A stretch of 64,000 nucleotides of DNA, from NCBI GenBank assembly GCA_958428365.1, contig CAUAFT010000004.1:124001-188000 (forward strand). The letters are read 5' to 3'. This DNA is from an uncultured Lachnospiraceae bacterium (GTDB taxonomy: Bacteria > Bacillota > Clostridia > Lachnospirales > Lachnospiraceae). Position numbers and translations under genes: made by a program. Shown here piece after piece: positions 7,106 to 15,327 of this stretch. Below the pieces are notes generated by a model. That model saw only the letters and a list, made by a program, of their open reading frames with translations, did not search any database and had not been told where the DNA came from. Numbering within the stretch: position 1 is the stretch's first letter; every line of letters begins with the position of its first letter.

Positions 7106-7297
7106 GTAGGCAATGAGCCATGCGAAATCAGCGAATGGCAAGCCGACTGCTTGCAGGCGGGATTGACAGTCGATGATTTCATAGGGCGAAGCCCGCGAAT
7201 GAGAGAGCCCTGGCTCTCGAATGGGCATGGCGGACTACATAAGGTTATGCTGGCGCCAGCAAACCAAATCTCAACAGATAATGGGGGCTTTCACAAA
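7106..7297 (+). promoter_or_regulatory. Long hairpin-rich leader of the DtxR-like gene
   Basis: This untranslated stretch has several short stems: GCAAGC/GCTTGC near 7140-7156, GGGC/GCCC near 7184-7194, and GAGAGCC/GGCTCTC near 7204-7219. It is more GC-rich than the sequence around it. It remains open in frame with the regulator from 7151, but there is no ribosome site there. It may be a structured regulatory leader or a dispersed repeat; I recognise no known riboswitch. Confidence 0.45.
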
Positions 7298-7657
7298 ATG
7301 AAAATAAACGAATCTGCTGAAAACTATTTAGAAACCATCTTAGTATTGGGAAAATCTCTCCCGGTAGTCCGCTCCGTGGACATCGCAAACGAACTGGGCT
7401 TCAAAAAATCCAGCGTCAGCGTCGCCATGAAAAACCTGCGGGAGAACGGTTATATCACCGTATCGGACTCCGGCTTTATCACATTGACGGACAGCGGACG
7501 GGAGATCGCAGAAATGATTTACGAGCGTCACACCCTGCTCTCATCCTGGCTGGTGCGTCTTGGAGTAGATCCTGAGATCGCCGCGCAGGACGCCTGCAAG
7601 ATGGAACACGTCATCAGTAAAGAAAGTTTTGAGGCAATCAAACAACATATTGTCTAA
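7298..7657 (+). CDS. DtxR/IdeR-MntR family metal-dependent regulator (copy A)
   Basis: A 119-residue regulator of the DtxR family with the usual winged helix (ESAENYLETILVLGKS, then VRSVDIANELGFKKSSVSVAMKNLRENGYI) followed by the dimerisation and metal-binding helices (ERHTLLSSWLVRLGV, then DACKMEHVISKESFEAIKQH). His and Glu/Cys/Met ligands in ERH and ACKMEH match the family's metal site. There is no SH3-like third domain, as in MntR-type members. The ATG at 7298 follows GGGGGC; an in-frame extension to 7151 has no homology and was not used. Divergent from feoA, it is the best candidate to bind the GTTAG-N6-CTAAC sites. Confidence 0.9.
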   Translation: MKINESAENYLETILVLGKSLPVVRSVDIANELGFKKSSVSVAMKNLRENGYITVSDSGFITLTDSGREIAEMIYERHTLLSSWLVRLGVDPEIAAQDACKMEHVISKESFEAIKQHIV

Positions 7658-7693
7658 TATGGATTTCGACAAGTACATACAATGATCTAACTA

Positions 7694-7738
7694 AAAAAAC
7701 CGGATTCCCAGCTAAAGGCATCCGGATTTTTTATTTTT
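7694..7738. terminator. Bidirectional intrinsic terminator
   Basis: Arms CCGGAT (7700-7705) and ATCCGG (7720-7725) flanked by an A-run on the left and a T-run on the right. It serves the DtxR-like gene on the plus strand and the second feoB on the minus strand. Confidence 0.88.
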
Positions 7739-7751
7739 ATCTATCTGCTGT

Positions 7752-9668
7752 TCAGAAAAAGACTCCCGCCACATGGGCAACCAGAAAACATATGAGCATT
7801 CCCGCCACTGTTGGAAGCAAACCGGCAAGAAGCGTCCACCTCCAGCTTCCCGTCTCTTTTTTTATCGTCAGAAGCGTCGTAGAACAGGGCCAGTGCATCA
7901 GGGAAAAAAGCATGGTGCACACCGCCGTCACCCAGGTCCAGCCGTTTGCCAAAAACAACTCCTTCATCTCAGTGAGATTCCCCATCTCCACAAGACTTCC
8001 CTGTGCCATATAGGTCATGATCATAATTGGCACCACGATCTCATTCGCCGGAAATCCCAGGATAAATGCCAGAAGGATCACACCATCCAGACCCATCAGC
8101 CGGGCAAAGGGATCTAAGAACTCTGCGCAGCTATTTAACAGGGTAACATTCCCGGTCTTTACATTGGCAAGAATCCAGATCAAAATTCCCGCAGGCGCCG
8201 CAACCGCCATGGCCCGCCTTAAGACAAACAGGGTTCTGTCAAAAACAGAGCGCACCAGCACCTTTCCAATCTGAGGACAGCGGTAAGGCGGCAATTCCAG
8301 TGTAAAAGCCGAGGGCATTCCCTTTAACAGGGTCTTTGAGAGGACCCAGGAGGTAAAAAAGGTCATCCCCACGCCAAGAAGGACGACTGCAGTCAATAAC
8401 ACAGCGGAAAAAACAGAGGAGGAAAGACTTCCCGCCGCACCTATAAAAAACATTGTGATCAATGCGATCAACGTTGGAAAACGCCCATTGCAGGGAACAA
8501 AGCTGTTCGTCAAAACAGCAAGCAGCCTCTCCCTGGGCGAGTCAATGATCCGGCACCCCACCACACCGGCAGCATTACATCCAAATCCCATACACATGGT
8601 CAGACCGTTTTTCCCGCAGGCATGGCACCGCTGGAAGGGTTTATCCAGATTATAGGCGATTCTCGGCAGATATCCCGCGTCTTCCAACAACGTAAATAAT
8701 GGAAAAAAAATTGCCATAGGCGGCAGCATCACCGACACTACCCAGGCCAGGACCCGATAAGCTCCCAGAACCAGGATCCCATGCAGCCAGTTGGGCGCAT
8801 GGCATTTTTCAAACAGCAGCGTCAACCAGTCCTGTACCTGGAACAGCCCCATAGACAGCAGCCTGGACGGATAATTAGCCCCCACAATGGTAAGCCACAA
8901 GACCGCCGCCAGCAGTAAGATCATTACCGGATATCCGGTCTTCCTGCTGGTGAGTATCCGGTCCAGCCTCCTGTCCCTCTCACTGTACTGACCTCTCTCA
9001 TAGCTGACGGATACGGCGGCAATCTCCTGTGCATGAAGGATACGGGCTTTTGTAAGTTCCTCCGCAGATTCCATTTTTTTCTCTTTTACAACAGGTTCCA
9101 CACCCTCCACCAGCTCATCCAGCCGCTCTAAAAATTCCTCCAGACTCCTTTTCTCCCGTGCCACGATCCCCACCACAGGAACCCCCAGCTCTTTTGACAA
9201 TTCCTCCAGATCTATCTGAATCCCCTTCTTCTTTGCCTCGTCCAGAAGGTTCACACAGACCAGGACCCGGTCAGACACTTCCAGAACCTGCAGCGCCAGA
9301 TTCAGATTCCGTTCCAGACAGGTGGCGTCACAGACCACCACCACCCCGTCGCCATTGCCCTTACAGATAAAATCCCTCGCCCCTTCCTCCTCCGGCGAAT
9401 GCACATCCAGAGAATACGTCCCCGGCAGGTCTACCAGTACGTAGGAATGTCTTTTACTCTGGCAATATCCCTGCGCGCTTCCCACCGTCTTTCCCGGCCA
9501 GTTTCCGGTGTGCTGGTTCATTCCGGTGAGGTTGTTGAACAGGGTACTCTTTCCCACATTGGGATTTCCGGCAAGGGCGATCACATAATCCTCCGCGCTC
9601 CTTTTTTGCACCTCCAGACCAATCTCATCCTTCGCATTTTTCCCCACAGACTGCCCGGTCAATCCCAT
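7752..9668 (-). CDS. feoB: FeoB family ferrous iron transporter (second copy)
   Basis: A 638-residue FeoB with a 30-residue N-terminal extension before GNPNVGKST (34-42). The switch region HTGNWPGKTVGSAQG and DLPGTYSLD follow. G4 reads VNLLDE rather than the common NxMD. The membrane half includes MCMGFGCNAAGVVGCRIID and NSFVPCNGRFPTL, the two Cys-containing gate segments, and ends with LICFLVAHVAGVFF. It is about 80 residues shorter than the first FeoB and diverged from it, so it may have a different metal preference or affinity. It overlaps its feoA by 10 bp. Confidence 0.93.
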   Translation of the reverse strand: MGLTGQSVGKNAKDEIGLEVQKRSAEDYVIALAGNPNVGKSTLFNNLTGMNQHTGNWPGKTVGSAQGYCQSKRHSYVLVDLPGTYSLDVHSPEEEGARDFICKGNGDGVVVVCDATCLERNLNLALQVLEVSDRVLVCVNLLDEAKKKGIQIDLEELSKELGVPVVGIVAREKRSLEEFLERLDELVEGVEPVVKEKKMESAEELTKARILHAQEIAAVSVSYERGQYSERDRRLDRILTSRKTGYPVMILLLAAVLWLTIVGANYPSRLLSMGLFQVQDWLTLLFEKCHAPNWLHGILVLGAYRVLAWVVSVMLPPMAIFFPLFTLLEDAGYLPRIAYNLDKPFQRCHACGKNGLTMCMGFGCNAAGVVGCRIIDSPRERLLAVLTNSFVPCNGRFPTLIALITMFFIGAAGSLSSSVFSAVLLTAVVLLGVGMTFFTSWVLSKTLLKGMPSAFTLELPPYRCPQIGKVLVRSVFDRTLFVLRRAMAVAAPAGILIWILANVKTGNVTLLNSCAEFLDPFARLMGLDGVILLAFILGFPANEIVVPIMIMTYMAQGSLVEMGNLTEMKELFLANGWTWVTAVCTMLFSLMHWPCSTTLLTIKKETGSWRWTLLAGLLPTVAGMLICFLVAHVAGVFF

Positions 9669-9910
9669 AATGCTTCCCCTCTTTCGATCAGAACTTTATC
9701 GCCGTCTTTGATTCGTATGGCAATGACGGCTCCTCTTACCAGATATGCGCATGGATCTTTGGCGGGACTCTTCCCAACGCATTCCACCACGGTTCCCTCG
9801 ATCATCCCCATATCCAGGAGCCTTCTTCTAATACTCTCATCGGAAAGCAGTTCTCTGACCACCGCGCGTTCTCCGATCTCCATATCACTGAGTCTTTCTA
9901 TCTCGCTCAT
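9659..9910 (-). CDS. feoA: FeoA-domain protein paired with second feoB
   Basis: An 83-residue FeoA-like protein (RLSDMEIGERAVVRELLSDESIRRRLLDMGMIEGTVVECVGKSPAKDPCAYLVRGAVIAIRIKDGDKVLI). The RRRLLDMGMIEG and AIRIKDxDKVLI segments are diagnostic. ATG at 9908-9910 follows GGAGG; a longer frame upstream has no FeoA similarity. Overlap with feoB indicates coupled translation of a transporter and its partner. Confidence 0.92.
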   Translation of the reverse strand: MSEIERLSDMEIGERAVVRELLSDESIRRRLLDMGMIEGTVVECVGKSPAKDPCAYLVRGAVIAIRIKDGDKVLIERGEALWD

Positions 9911-9941
9911 AATTCCTCCAGCTTTGCATAAATTTAGGATG

Positions 9942-9958
9942 GGGAAACTTTTTTTCCC
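9942..9958. promoter_or_regulatory. GGGAAA-N5-TTTCCC inverted repeat in the divergent feoA2/dtxR-B region
   Basis: An inverted repeat between the second feoA-feoB pair and the divergent DtxR-like gene. This region has no GTTAG-N6-CTAAC site, so the second system may use a different operator, and this repeat is the clearest candidate. Confidence 0.4.
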
Positions 9959-10056
9959 TGATATTAGTATATAAAGACGCATTGTTTTCGTGACAGTTCC
10001 ATTTCGATCCTTTGCACCGGATCCATTTTCAGAACATTTCACAACAAGGAGGAACT

Positions 10057-10479
10057 ATGGAATCTGACCATTTTTTTACCCAGAAGGGATATGAATTACA
10101 GAATCAGGAAGAATTGAGCGCATCCATGGAGGATTATCTGGAAATGATCTACCGTCTGCTGCGGGAATCCCATTGCGTCCGTATTCACGATCTCGCCGAC
10201 CACCTTCATGTAAAGCCCTCCTCCGCCTCTAAGATGGTCACTGTCTTAAAAGAAAAAGGCTATGTAGAATTCGAACGCTACGGATATCTCACCGCCACAG
10301 AAAAAGGGCAGGATACCGGCGACTATCTCCTGTATCGCCACGATATCCTGCACCGTTTTTTATGCCTGCTGAACCATTCGGAAAATGAACTGGAGCAGGT
10401 GGAAAAAATCGAACATTATATAGATAAGAGAACTGTAAAAAATCTGGAAAACTTATTAGAAAAAAAGACTCTCCTATGA
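10057..10479 (+). CDS. DtxR/MntR family metal-dependent regulator (copy B)
   Basis: A 140-residue DtxR-family protein: LSASMEDYLEMIYRLLRESHCVRIHDLADHLHVKPSSASKMVTVLKEKGYVEFERYGYLTATEKG is the winged helix, then YRHDILHRFLCLL and ENELEQVEKIEHYIDKRTVKNL the metal and dimer helices, with RHDILH and EKIEHYI supplying likely ligands. The ATG at 10057 follows AAGGAGGAAC. Divergent from the second feoA-feoB pair, which it probably controls. Its end overlaps the convergent MATE gene by six bases. Confidence 0.9.
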   Translation: MESDHFFTQKGYELQNQEELSASMEDYLEMIYRLLRESHCVRIHDLADHLHVKPSSASKMVTVLKEKGYVEFERYGYLTATEKGQDTGDYLLYRHDILHRFLCLLNHSENELEQVEKIEHYIDKRTVKNLENLLEKKTLL

Positions 10480-11826
10480 ATCCTGTGTTCCCATCCTCCT
10501 CTGAAATGCCAGATAATAGACCGTGAAAAAGACAATTCCATACACGGACGCCAACGGCACGGCATATCCAATGGTCACCAGATCTGCTCCCGGCTGAATA
10601 CTGAACAGATAGGATAACGGCACCCTGACGCAAAAGGAAGCAGAGATTCCCTGGATCATCACAGGCATGGTCTTGCCGTGCCCGTTAAAATATCCGATAT
10701 AGCTGAATACGATACAGGTCAGGATCGCCTCCATACTAAAGCCTTTCAGATATTCCGCTGATCTGGCAATAAAATCAGGATTGGAGGTAAACAGAGCGGA
10801 CGGAATATCCCCTCTGAAATAGCTTAATAAAGTCACAAAGACTCCGATGGTCACGCCGATCACCATGCCGGTCCGCATCGCCTTTTTCGCACGATCCTCC
10901 CTGCCGGCGCCCACATTCTGCGCCACAAAAGCGGACATGGACTGCATCAGGGAAGATGGGATCAGCATAACAAAGGAGACCACCTTCTGGGCGATCCCGT
11001 AGCCTGAGGACGCCTCAAGCCCGATGCCGTTGATAATGGCACAGAGGATCAAAAAAGAGAGATTCGTCAAAAACTCCTGCAAGGCAATCGGAAATCCCGT
11101 CCTGACAAAATTTTTGATCTCGCTGTTGAAGCCGATATCCTTTCTGGAAAAAGAAAACGGCAGTTTCTGTCTACTGATGATTACCAGGGACAGGATCACA
11201 CTGACGCACTGTGCCAGAATGGTCGCCAAAGCCGCCCCCGCCACATTCATGTGAAAGACCGCCACAAAGACCAGATCTCCCACAATATTGACCACGCAGG
11301 CGATCGCCACGAAGATCAGCGGCAGTCTGGAATTACCCAGTCCCCGGAAAATACCGCTGATAACGTTGTACGCCACCACAAAGAAGATTCCGCCTCCGCA
11401 GATCCTGATATAGGTCACAGTCAGATCATAGGCTTCCTGGGGCGCATTCAGCCAGGCGGCAAACTGCGGCGCAAATGCCAGTAACAATATCATCAATGCC
11501 AGTGCAAAAAGAGCGAAGAAGACCACTGCTCCGCCAATGACCTTTCCGATCCTCTCATTCTTATTTTCTCCCAGATAACGTCCGATCAGGACCGTAACAC
11601 CCATGGTCAAAGCAGAGATCACAAAAGTGACCAGGTTGATTACATTGCTTCCCGTGGATACTCCTGAGATTCCCGCATCGCTTCCGAACTGTCCCACAAC
11701 CAGCAGGTCCACAGCCCCGTACATCGCCTGTAAGATCAGCGCGCCCAGGATGGGAATCATAAATTTCACCAGTTTTTTTGCGATACTCCCCTGGGTAAAG
11801 TCTCCCGATAATGTGTTTTCTTTCAT
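10474..11826 (-). CDS. MATE family efflux transporter
   Basis: A 450-residue, about 12-helix multidrug and toxin extrusion transporter driven by a Na+ or H+ gradient. Typical segments are the N-terminal KKLVKFMIPILGALILQAMYGAVDLLVVGQFG, VLIGRYLGENK near the first loop, and the equivalent second-half SFMLIPSSLMQSMSAFVAQNVGAGREDRAKKAM. It lies 38 bp after the MarR gene on the same strand and is probably co-transcribed, so the MarR repressor likely controls its export activity. Substrate is unknown. Confidence 0.93.
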   Translation of the reverse strand: MKENTLSGDFTQGSIAKKLVKFMIPILGALILQAMYGAVDLLVVGQFGSDAGISGVSTGSNVINLVTFVISALTMGVTVLIGRYLGENKNERIGKVIGGAVVFFALFALALMILLLAFAPQFAAWLNAPQEAYDLTVTYIRICGGGIFFVVAYNVISGIFRGLGNSRLPLIFVAIACVVNIVGDLVFVAVFHMNVAGAALATILAQCVSVILSLVIISRQKLPFSFSRKDIGFNSEIKNFVRTGFPIALQEFLTNLSFLILCAIINGIGLEASSGYGIAQKVVSFVMLIPSSLMQSMSAFVAQNVGAGREDRAKKAMRTGMVIGVTIGVFVTLLSYFRGDIPSALFTSNPDFIARSAEYLKGFSMEAILTCIVFSYIGYFNGHGKTMPVMIQGISASFCVRVPLSYLFSIQPGADLVTIGYAVPLASVYGIVFFTVYYLAFQRRMGTQDS

Positions 11827-11864
11827 TTTTCTCTCCTGTTATCTGATTTATTTTTTTCGCTGTA

Positions 11865-12302
11865 TTATTGATGCTCCGAGAGATTCTCCAGCATTTTTTC
11901 CGCCGTCTTCTTAAAAATCTCCAGATCCTGTTCTGATATCCCTTTTATGAGCGTGCTCTCTAATTCGTCGATCTCTTCTTCCACAGCTTCTTTCATCTCT
12001 GCCGCTTTTGGCGTGACCCGCAATACCTTGTATCTGGCATCGTGTTCGTCGCTGACCCGGCAGATCAGTCCTTTCTTTTCCAAAGTTCGGAGTAACTCTG
12101 TGGCAGTGGAAGGGCGCAGGTCAAATTCCCGCTCCACATCTTTTTGGTAGAGATTCCCCTCCTGTCCTTCTAGCAAAATATATCTCAATATATTCTCCTG
12201 GGCTGTGGTCAGTCCGAGATTTTTCTGCACCTTATGGGAATGCCTCTTTAACCGATTGGATATCTGATTGATATATCTCCCCGCATCTGTCCTGTTGCCC
12301 AT
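11865..12302 (-). CDS. MarR family transcriptional repressor
   Basis: A 145-residue MarR protein. The winged helix runs through LTTAQENILRYILLEGQEGNLYQKDVEREFDLRPSTATELLRTLEKKGLICRVSDEHDARYKVLRVTPKA, with the DEHDAR wing matching the DxRDxR motif. The flanking helices form the dimer domain. The ATG at 12300-12302 follows GGAGGAG; a longer frame upstream runs into the promoter. It has a near-consensus promoter with an inverted repeat over the -10, indicating autoregulation together with the downstream MATE gene. Confidence 0.92.
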   Translation of the reverse strand: MGNRTDAGRYINQISNRLKRHSHKVQKNLGLTTAQENILRYILLEGQEGNLYQKDVEREFDLRPSTATELLRTLEKKGLICRVSDEHDARYKVLRVTPKAAEMKEAVEEEIDELESTLIKGISEQDLEIFKKTAEKMLENLSEHQ

Positions 12303-12321
12303 AGCTCCTCCTTTAGTTCGG

Positions 12322-12359
12322 TTCCTAAGTATTTTAGGAAAATTTTCTGCAAATGTCAA
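12322..12359 (-). promoter_or_regulatory. marR-MATE promoter with overlapping inverted-repeat operator
   Basis: Minus strand: -35 TTGACA (plus 12354-12359), 17-bp spacer, -10 TAAAAT (plus 12331-12336). The operator TTCCTAA-N5-TTAGGAA (12322-12340) covers the -10, the geometry usual for MarR autorepression. Confidence 0.85.
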
Positions 12360-12412
12360 GAACATTTTTTTGCATGGATAATTTTAACATTTTTTATGGG
12401 GCTCCATTACTG

Positions 12413-13465
12413 TTAACAAAGAGAATCGATTAAGTAATCCCTCAGATTCTCCGCCGCAATTTCAACCTGTCGGTAAACCGCCTCCTTGCTGAGCCAAGCC
12501 ATATGAGGCGTGATATAGGCATTCTCGCAGTCAAAAATCTCTGTCTTTTCCGCCAGGGGTTCCCCGCTGACCACATCCAGACCGGCAGCATAGATCTTAC
12601 GGCTTCGCAGGGCGTCTGCCAGATCTTTTTCCACGATAATATCTCCCCTTGCCGTATTAATGAGGATCACGCCGTCTTTCATCATGCTGATGGTTTCTGC
12701 ATTGATTAACCCTCTGGTCTCTTCTGTCAGCGGGCAGTGGAGGGAGATCACATCACTGTTACGAAGCACTTCCTCCAAAGAGGTCTGTTCTATAAAGTCA
12801 TACGCTTTCCCTGTCTTGGGATGGGGACTGTATGCTAAGATCCTCATGCCGAATCCCGCCGCCATCCTCGCCGTCCACAGACCGATGCTTCCAAGTCCGA
12901 TAACACCGAGGGTCTTTTTGTACAGCTCGATCTGCCTTGTGACAGGGGCTGGATTTTTTGCCTTTACCTTCTGTGTCTCTTTTCCCGCTCCCGGATCCGT
13001 ATGGTTTTCCATCCTGGATTCACAAAAATGCTCTTCTTTATAAAAATGACGATTCTCCGTGATTCCGTGACAGATATTCAGTAAAAGTCCCATGGCAAAC
13101 TGGGCAACGGTCACATCTCCGTAGACCGTATTTCTCACCGTAACTCCGTGACGTTTTACCGCCTCCCTGTCGTAATTTCCAAAACCATGGTTGAAGGTTG
13201 CCACATATTTTACCTTCGGATATCTTCTGAAGAATTCTTCGGATAAGCTGCCGTCTTTTAACTTCATGCCAAGGATCGCATCCACACTTTCATAACATCT
13301 GCCTCCCGTTTGATTCTCTTTCATCCAGTCCTCTTCCCGGACGAAAGAGATATCCTCCAAAGACAGTCCCGGATCCTGCGTCAGTTTTTCCTCCCAGAGA
13401 CTTTTTCTCTCCTCAAAGGACACGATATTTCCACGGATTTCCTCTAAAATAACCAGAACCTTCAT
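12413..13465 (-). CDS. D-isomer-specific 2-hydroxyacid dehydrogenase family protein
   Basis: A 350-residue NAD(P)-dependent dehydrogenase interconverting a 2-oxo acid and a D-2-hydroxy acid. The nucleotide-binding motif GVIGLGSIGLWTA lies near residue 189. Catalytic Arg is in INTARGDII, Glu in AAGLDVVSGEPLAE, and His in ITPHMAWLS. The domain between the first part and the NAD fold has a longer basic insertion (NHTDPGAGKETQKVKAKNP) than most relatives. It ends the ten-gene run, 69 bp after the aminotransferase; the pairing suggests amino acid to 2-oxo acid to 2-hydroxy acid, ahead of the dehydratase encoded upstream. Confidence 0.92.
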   Translation of the reverse strand: MKVLVILEEIRGNIVSFEERKSLWEEKLTQDPGLSLEDISFVREEDWMKENQTGGRCYESVDAILGMKLKDGSLSEEFFRRYPKVKYVATFNHGFGNYDREAVKRHGVTVRNTVYGDVTVAQFAMGLLLNICHGITENRHFYKEEHFCESRMENHTDPGAGKETQKVKAKNPAPVTRQIELYKKTLGVIGLGSIGLWTARMAAGFGMRILAYSPHPKTGKAYDFIEQTSLEEVLRNSDVISLHCPLTEETRGLINAETISMMKDGVILINTARGDIIVEKDLADALRSRKIYAAGLDVVSGEPLAEKTEIFDCENAYITPHMAWLSKEAVYRQVEIAAENLRDYLIDSLC

Positions 13466-13534
13466 ACCATTCTGCTCCTTACTCTTTTTCTTACATTTTG
13501 ATTGCTTTTTATGTCATTTCATTTCTGTGCTTTT

Positions 13535-14644
13535 TTACTTTTTCTGATCTTTGATTTCTTTTAAGGCTTCGATAAACAAACGGTTCTGCTCCATGGTTCC
13601 CACGGAAATTCTCGGATATTCCAGATTGGTGCGGATCAAAATTCCCCGCTTCATGAACTCCTCGTCCAGATAGCCTGCCTCTGCCTTCAGATCACAGTAC
13701 ACGAAGTTGCCGGCGCTCTCATAAGGCTCGTATCCCAGCTTTTGCAATTCTTCTATCAGGTAGGTACGTCCTTCTTCCACCATCCGCAGGCTCTTTTCAT
13801 AAAATTCCGTATCATCCAGCGCCGCCATGGCTCCTGCAAGCTGTACATTGCTCATACGCACACCTCCGTAACGGCGGATATAGGATGAGATTTCTCTGTT
13901 GCTGATTACATAGCCGACGCGAATGCCCGCCATACCGTAAATCTTAGAAAAGGTATGTACCACTAACATATTGATATCATCGGAAATTTTCTGATACATG
14001 GATTTGCCAAGTCCCCCCGGTGCAAAATGGATGTAAGCTTCATCTACGATCAGAATCTTATCCTTTGGAAATTTTTTTGCAAATTCATATAAATCTTCCT
14101 GGGTATCATAGACCCCGGTGGGATTATTCGGGTTACAGACGATGACGATTTTCGTTTTATCCGTAATGGCATTTAAAAGCCCGTCAAAATCGCAGTGGTT
14201 GTCTTCTTTATATGGAATCGTCTTTTTCACCCCGCCTGCTCTGGCAATGGTGCGGTTGTAACCGCTATAAGCAGGCGCCGAAATCAGCACCTCGTCTCCC
14301 TCATTTAAAAATATCTCCATAATCACATTTAAGGCGTGCTCTGCCCCGGAGGTGATGTTCAGGTTCTCGATTCCAAGCCCATAGCTTTCCAACTCCAATT
14401 CCTCCGCTAATTTTTTCCGCAGGGCTGTGGCGTTGGTGTCGGGATAGGTATTTCCTCCCTCCACTGCCGCCTTAGCGATCGCCTCCGCCGCCTTTGGCGA
14501 GATGCCAAGCTGGTTCTCATTGGCAAGCAGCCTGTGGGCGTAGTCCAGATGATATTTCTGTTTTGTCTCTTCAACGGATTTTCCGCCTAATACATAATTC
14601 GGTTCCACCATACAGATGGGTTTAGTCACCAGATTTTCTACCAT
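13535..14644 (-). CDS. PLP-dependent aminotransferase, class I/II (HisC-like)
   Basis: A 369-residue fold-type I aminotransferase. LLANENQLGISPKA is the N-terminal substrate-side motif shared with histidinol-phosphate aminotransferases. CNPNNPTG and VDEAYIHF contact PLP. The lysine of HTFSKIYGMAGIRVGY forms the Schiff base. The C-terminal Arg lies near YPRISVGT. No other histidine-biosynthesis gene is nearby, so a catabolic amino acid substrate is more likely than histidinol phosphate. It sits between the cytidylate-kinase-like gene (28-bp gap) and the hydroxyacid dehydrogenase. Confidence 0.9.
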   Translation of the reverse strand: MVENLVTKPICMVEPNYVLGGKSVEETKQKYHLDYAHRLLANENQLGISPKAAEAIAKAAVEGGNTYPDTNATALRKKLAEELELESYGLGIENLNITSGAEHALNVIMEIFLNEGDEVLISAPAYSGYNRTIARAGGVKKTIPYKEDNHCDFDGLLNAITDKTKIVIVCNPNNPTGVYDTQEDLYEFAKKFPKDKILIVDEAYIHFAPGGLGKSMYQKISDDINMLVVHTFSKIYGMAGIRVGYVISNREISSYIRRYGGVRMSNVQLAGAMAALDDTEFYEKSLRMVEEGRTYLIEELQKLGYEPYESAGNFVYCDLKAEAGYLDEEFMKRGILIRTNLEYPRISVGTMEQNRLFIEALKEIKDQKK

Positions 14645-14672
14645 AATATTTCACCGACTTTCTATTTTCATA

Positions 14673-15314
14673 TTATTTTTGATCAAATTCTATTCCAAAT
14701 TTGATCTCCAGACCCCGCTTGATCATCTCCACGCAGTTATCGATTCCCAGGCGGTCGCTGTTCAGCGTAATGTCATAGTTCACCGGATTGGTCCAGTAGT
14801 TCCCTCCGGTATAATATTTATAGTATTCGCTGCGGTATTTATCCGTGGACTCAATGGCAAGGGTCGCCTCCTCCGGGGAGATGTCCATTCGGTTCATGAT
14901 CCGCTTTAAACAGAACGCTCTGGGCGCCTCGATATAGACGCTGAATACATTGTCAAAATCCTTTAAAATATGGTCCGCACATTTTCCAATGATGACGCAG
15001 GATTCCTCTTTCGCCAGCCGCAGGATCACTTCTTTTTGATATTCAAAGAGCCTGTCGTCGGGGTTGAACTTCTTCTTCTCCGGCTTTGGGGAAAACGCCC
15101 TTGGCAGATCCCGCAGCTTATTCATAAGCGTACTTCCTTTCAACCGCTCGTCCACTCCCATAAAACAGGTTTCATCCACGCCGCTGAGTTCGGAAGCCAG
15201 CGTCAGGATACGATTCTCATAGCAGTGGATTCCCAGATCCTTTGCCAATCTGCTTCCGATCTGCTTTCCGCCGCTTCCAAATCCTCTCGCAATGGTGATT
15301 ACATAATTGTCCAT
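14673..15314 (-). CDS. Cytidylate kinase-like P-loop protein
   Basis: A 213-residue protein of the cytidylate-kinase-like family. The P-loop ARGFGSGGKQIGSRLAKDLG is at residues 9-28, and VIIGKCADHIL and YIEAPRAFCLKRIMNRMDIS match family blocks. These stand-alone homologues are widespread in Clostridia, usually without proof that they phosphorylate CMP. It is embedded in the importer/dehydratase operon, 13 bp after the LysR gene. Its role there is unknown; a small-molecule kinase step is possible. Confidence 0.85.
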   Translation of the reverse strand: MDNYVITIARGFGSGGKQIGSRLAKDLGIHCYENRILTLASELSGVDETCFMGVDERLKGSTLMNKLRDLPRAFSPKPEKKKFNPDDRLFEYQKEVILRLAKEESCVIIGKCADHILKDFDNVFSVYIEAPRAFCLKRIMNRMDISPEEATLAIESTDKYRSEYYKYYTGGNYWTNPVNYDITLNSDRLGIDNCVEMIKRGLEIKFGIEFDQK

Positions 15315-15327
15315 AGATACCTCCCTC

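Noticed and set aside
7151..7297. N-terminal extension of the DtxR-like regulator
   Set aside because: The frame is open, but the extension has no similarity to the family and no ribosome site; the region is better explained as a structured leader.
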